From the NCBI GenBank assembly GCA_029959085.1, contig JARWIR010000001.1, positions 73,036,899-73,100,898 of the forward strand: a stretch of 64,000 nucleotides of DNA, given 5' to 3'. Source of the stretch: Nemophila menziesii. Taxonomy: Eukaryota; Streptophyta; Magnoliopsida; Boraginales; Hydrophyllaceae. Under the pieces are notes generated by a model. That model was not told the origin of the DNA and searched no databases. It saw only the letters and a list, made by a program, of their open reading frames with translations. Positions 62,667-64,000 of the stretch are shown in pieces (positions within the stretch are counted from its first letter, which is position 1; each line of letters opens with the position of its first letter). The position numbers were made by a program, and so were the translations under genes.

Positions 62667-63050
62667 TTAATCTGTTACTCTTCCTGAAGGAAGATAAAAT
62701 AACCCATCTAATTAAGGGATTCGTCACACTTAGCAACCTTGGCATTTAATTTATAGGACTAGTTACTAATACTCTCTTTGTTAATTCAGTCCATTTTGCC
62801 TTTCCAAATAAAGTTCAACCCATATAAACTTTAACTAATTCTTCTTCTTCGCTCTCCCGCACAAGAAAACCCGGCAACTCGTGTCCATTCTCCACCATCA
62901 TCATCTTAGATAGTCCATTAACAATCAAAGAACCCAAACTAAGGTAAAAACAAAGAACATGAAATAAGCATTAGTAGCATTAGATACTTGAATTAATTTG
63001 ATATAATGAGAAGAATTCCCTCTTTTAGTATATTATCCATGATGTGTATA

Positions 63051-64000
63051 AGGCTGATAACCAGAAGCAGTAGACAAATTACCTGAATTAAAATTACTCG
63101 CAGATTTCTGAATATTATCAAACACAAAACAAGAGCTGAATAGTTTAAAAACTAAGATAATCAAAACAGTAGTTATAAAAAACCAATAGTCATAACATCA
63201 ATTCAAACATGTCAAAACAAAAGCACAAATCCATCAAATCCAACAAAACTCCCAAATAAAACAAAACCAAAACATGAATCAAATAGTTTATTTCTTCCTT
63301 GATTCAATCTAATGATTACATTCTCCAATGAACGTGAACACAGGTAGACTATAATCAGTATTTTTTTTCTCTAATAGATTAAAATATGTTTGCAATTCAA
63401 TTCACCTAGAGATTTTGTTGTACATAGATATTTTCACTGAGAGTCATTTACCCTATAAATTTCTAAAGTTATTATTATTTATAAAGATGTTTTTATTCAC
63501 CGGTGCAGGTCGAGACCATTTAAGACGATTTATAAGATATACCAAATAGATTTGGAGAGGCATTTTGAGTTCTATAAAATATTTATAGAAATATTTAAAG
63601 GCCGGGGAATTCATAAATAGGTAATGAAGGAAACAAGGCAAAGATAGAAAGGCTAACATAAAGGCTTGCAGAAATCACGTATAGTAGATGCCAATACGAA
63701 GCCATGAAAACCGAGAATCTTGAACTCAATCACGAGGGACACCAACAAAAAGATAAAGGACACGGAAAAAAAAGAAATATATCCAACATTCAGTTTGTTC
63801 GGAAATACAACATTGTTACATGAAATTTAATTTAATTAATAAAATATCTCATAAGGTGAGTGTGATTCTCGTCACATTGTAAACATATAACAAATATAAA
63901 TTGATTACATATAGTTTCATTTTTCTAGAAGTAGATATAACGAATATTGTGTTACTTTATAATAAACGGAGATGATTTTAGTAGTATAGAAGTGGTGGGG
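63051..64000. other. Single-copy sequence beyond the duplication
   Basis: Not repeated elsewhere in the window. Apart from the possible exon at its left edge I see no coding region. AT-rich. Confidence 0.5.

Overview
The window looks like AT-rich nuclear DNA of a eudicot plant. The evidence is Ty1/copia and Ty3/gypsy retrotransposon sequence, GT-AG introns, Helitrons with hairpin/CTAG ends, and a plant-type two-repeat MYB gene of the DIVARICATA/RADIALIS kind (SHAQKYF motif). The species cannot be named from the sequence alone. There is no sign of bacterial operons, CRISPR, or rRNA/tRNA genes.

The layout is two copies of one long unit in direct orientation. Unit 1 covers about 1-39290 (its first ~92 bp lie outside the window) and unit 2 covers about 39291-63050. 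Each unit has three parts. Block B is a graveyard of minus-strand copia and gypsy remnants (1-9783 and 39291-46722). Next is a (TA)n tract that has been invaded by Helitrons. Block A carries the MYB gene, a GC-rich minisatellite element and a small minus-strand K/R-rich reading frame (27105-39290 and 51267-63050). Sequence after about 63050 is single copy.

The two units differ in several ways. (i) A 4.9-kb copia element with 220-bp LTRs sits at 4740-9622 in unit 1, and its empty site is preserved at 46547-46551 in unit 2. (ii) The (TA)n tract of unit 1 holds three Helitron-like elements (E1 9809-16853, E2 16854-~24690, E3 24697-27078); that of unit 2 holds a different one (E4 ~46841-51190). 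(iii) A 1.7-kb terminal-inverted-repeat element (52400-54131) interrupts block A only in unit 2. (iv) Unit 1 has a second copy of the MYB 3' exon and its flanks (31850-34371). (v) Block B of unit 1 has lost segments of about 2.3 kb, 69 bp and 13 bp at 2-3-bp microhomologies.

The Helitrons encode no Rep/helicase that I can see but carry intron-containing pieces of host genes. E1 has a PRMT-like exon. E2 has dienelactone hydrolase, a WD40 protein, RRP44/DIS3 and TIM10, plus a possible KH protein. E4 has TIM10, the CHD3 remodeller PICKLE and a D-aminoacyl-tRNA deacylase (GEK1/DTD2).

The only plausible intact host genes are the two MYB-related genes (28652-30840 and 54552-56725). Both have two exons, an upstream TATA box and an unusual Asn/Gln-rich repetitive C-terminus. 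Patterns of identity suggest gene conversion between them over exon 2. All divergence values quoted are hand counts over short stretches.
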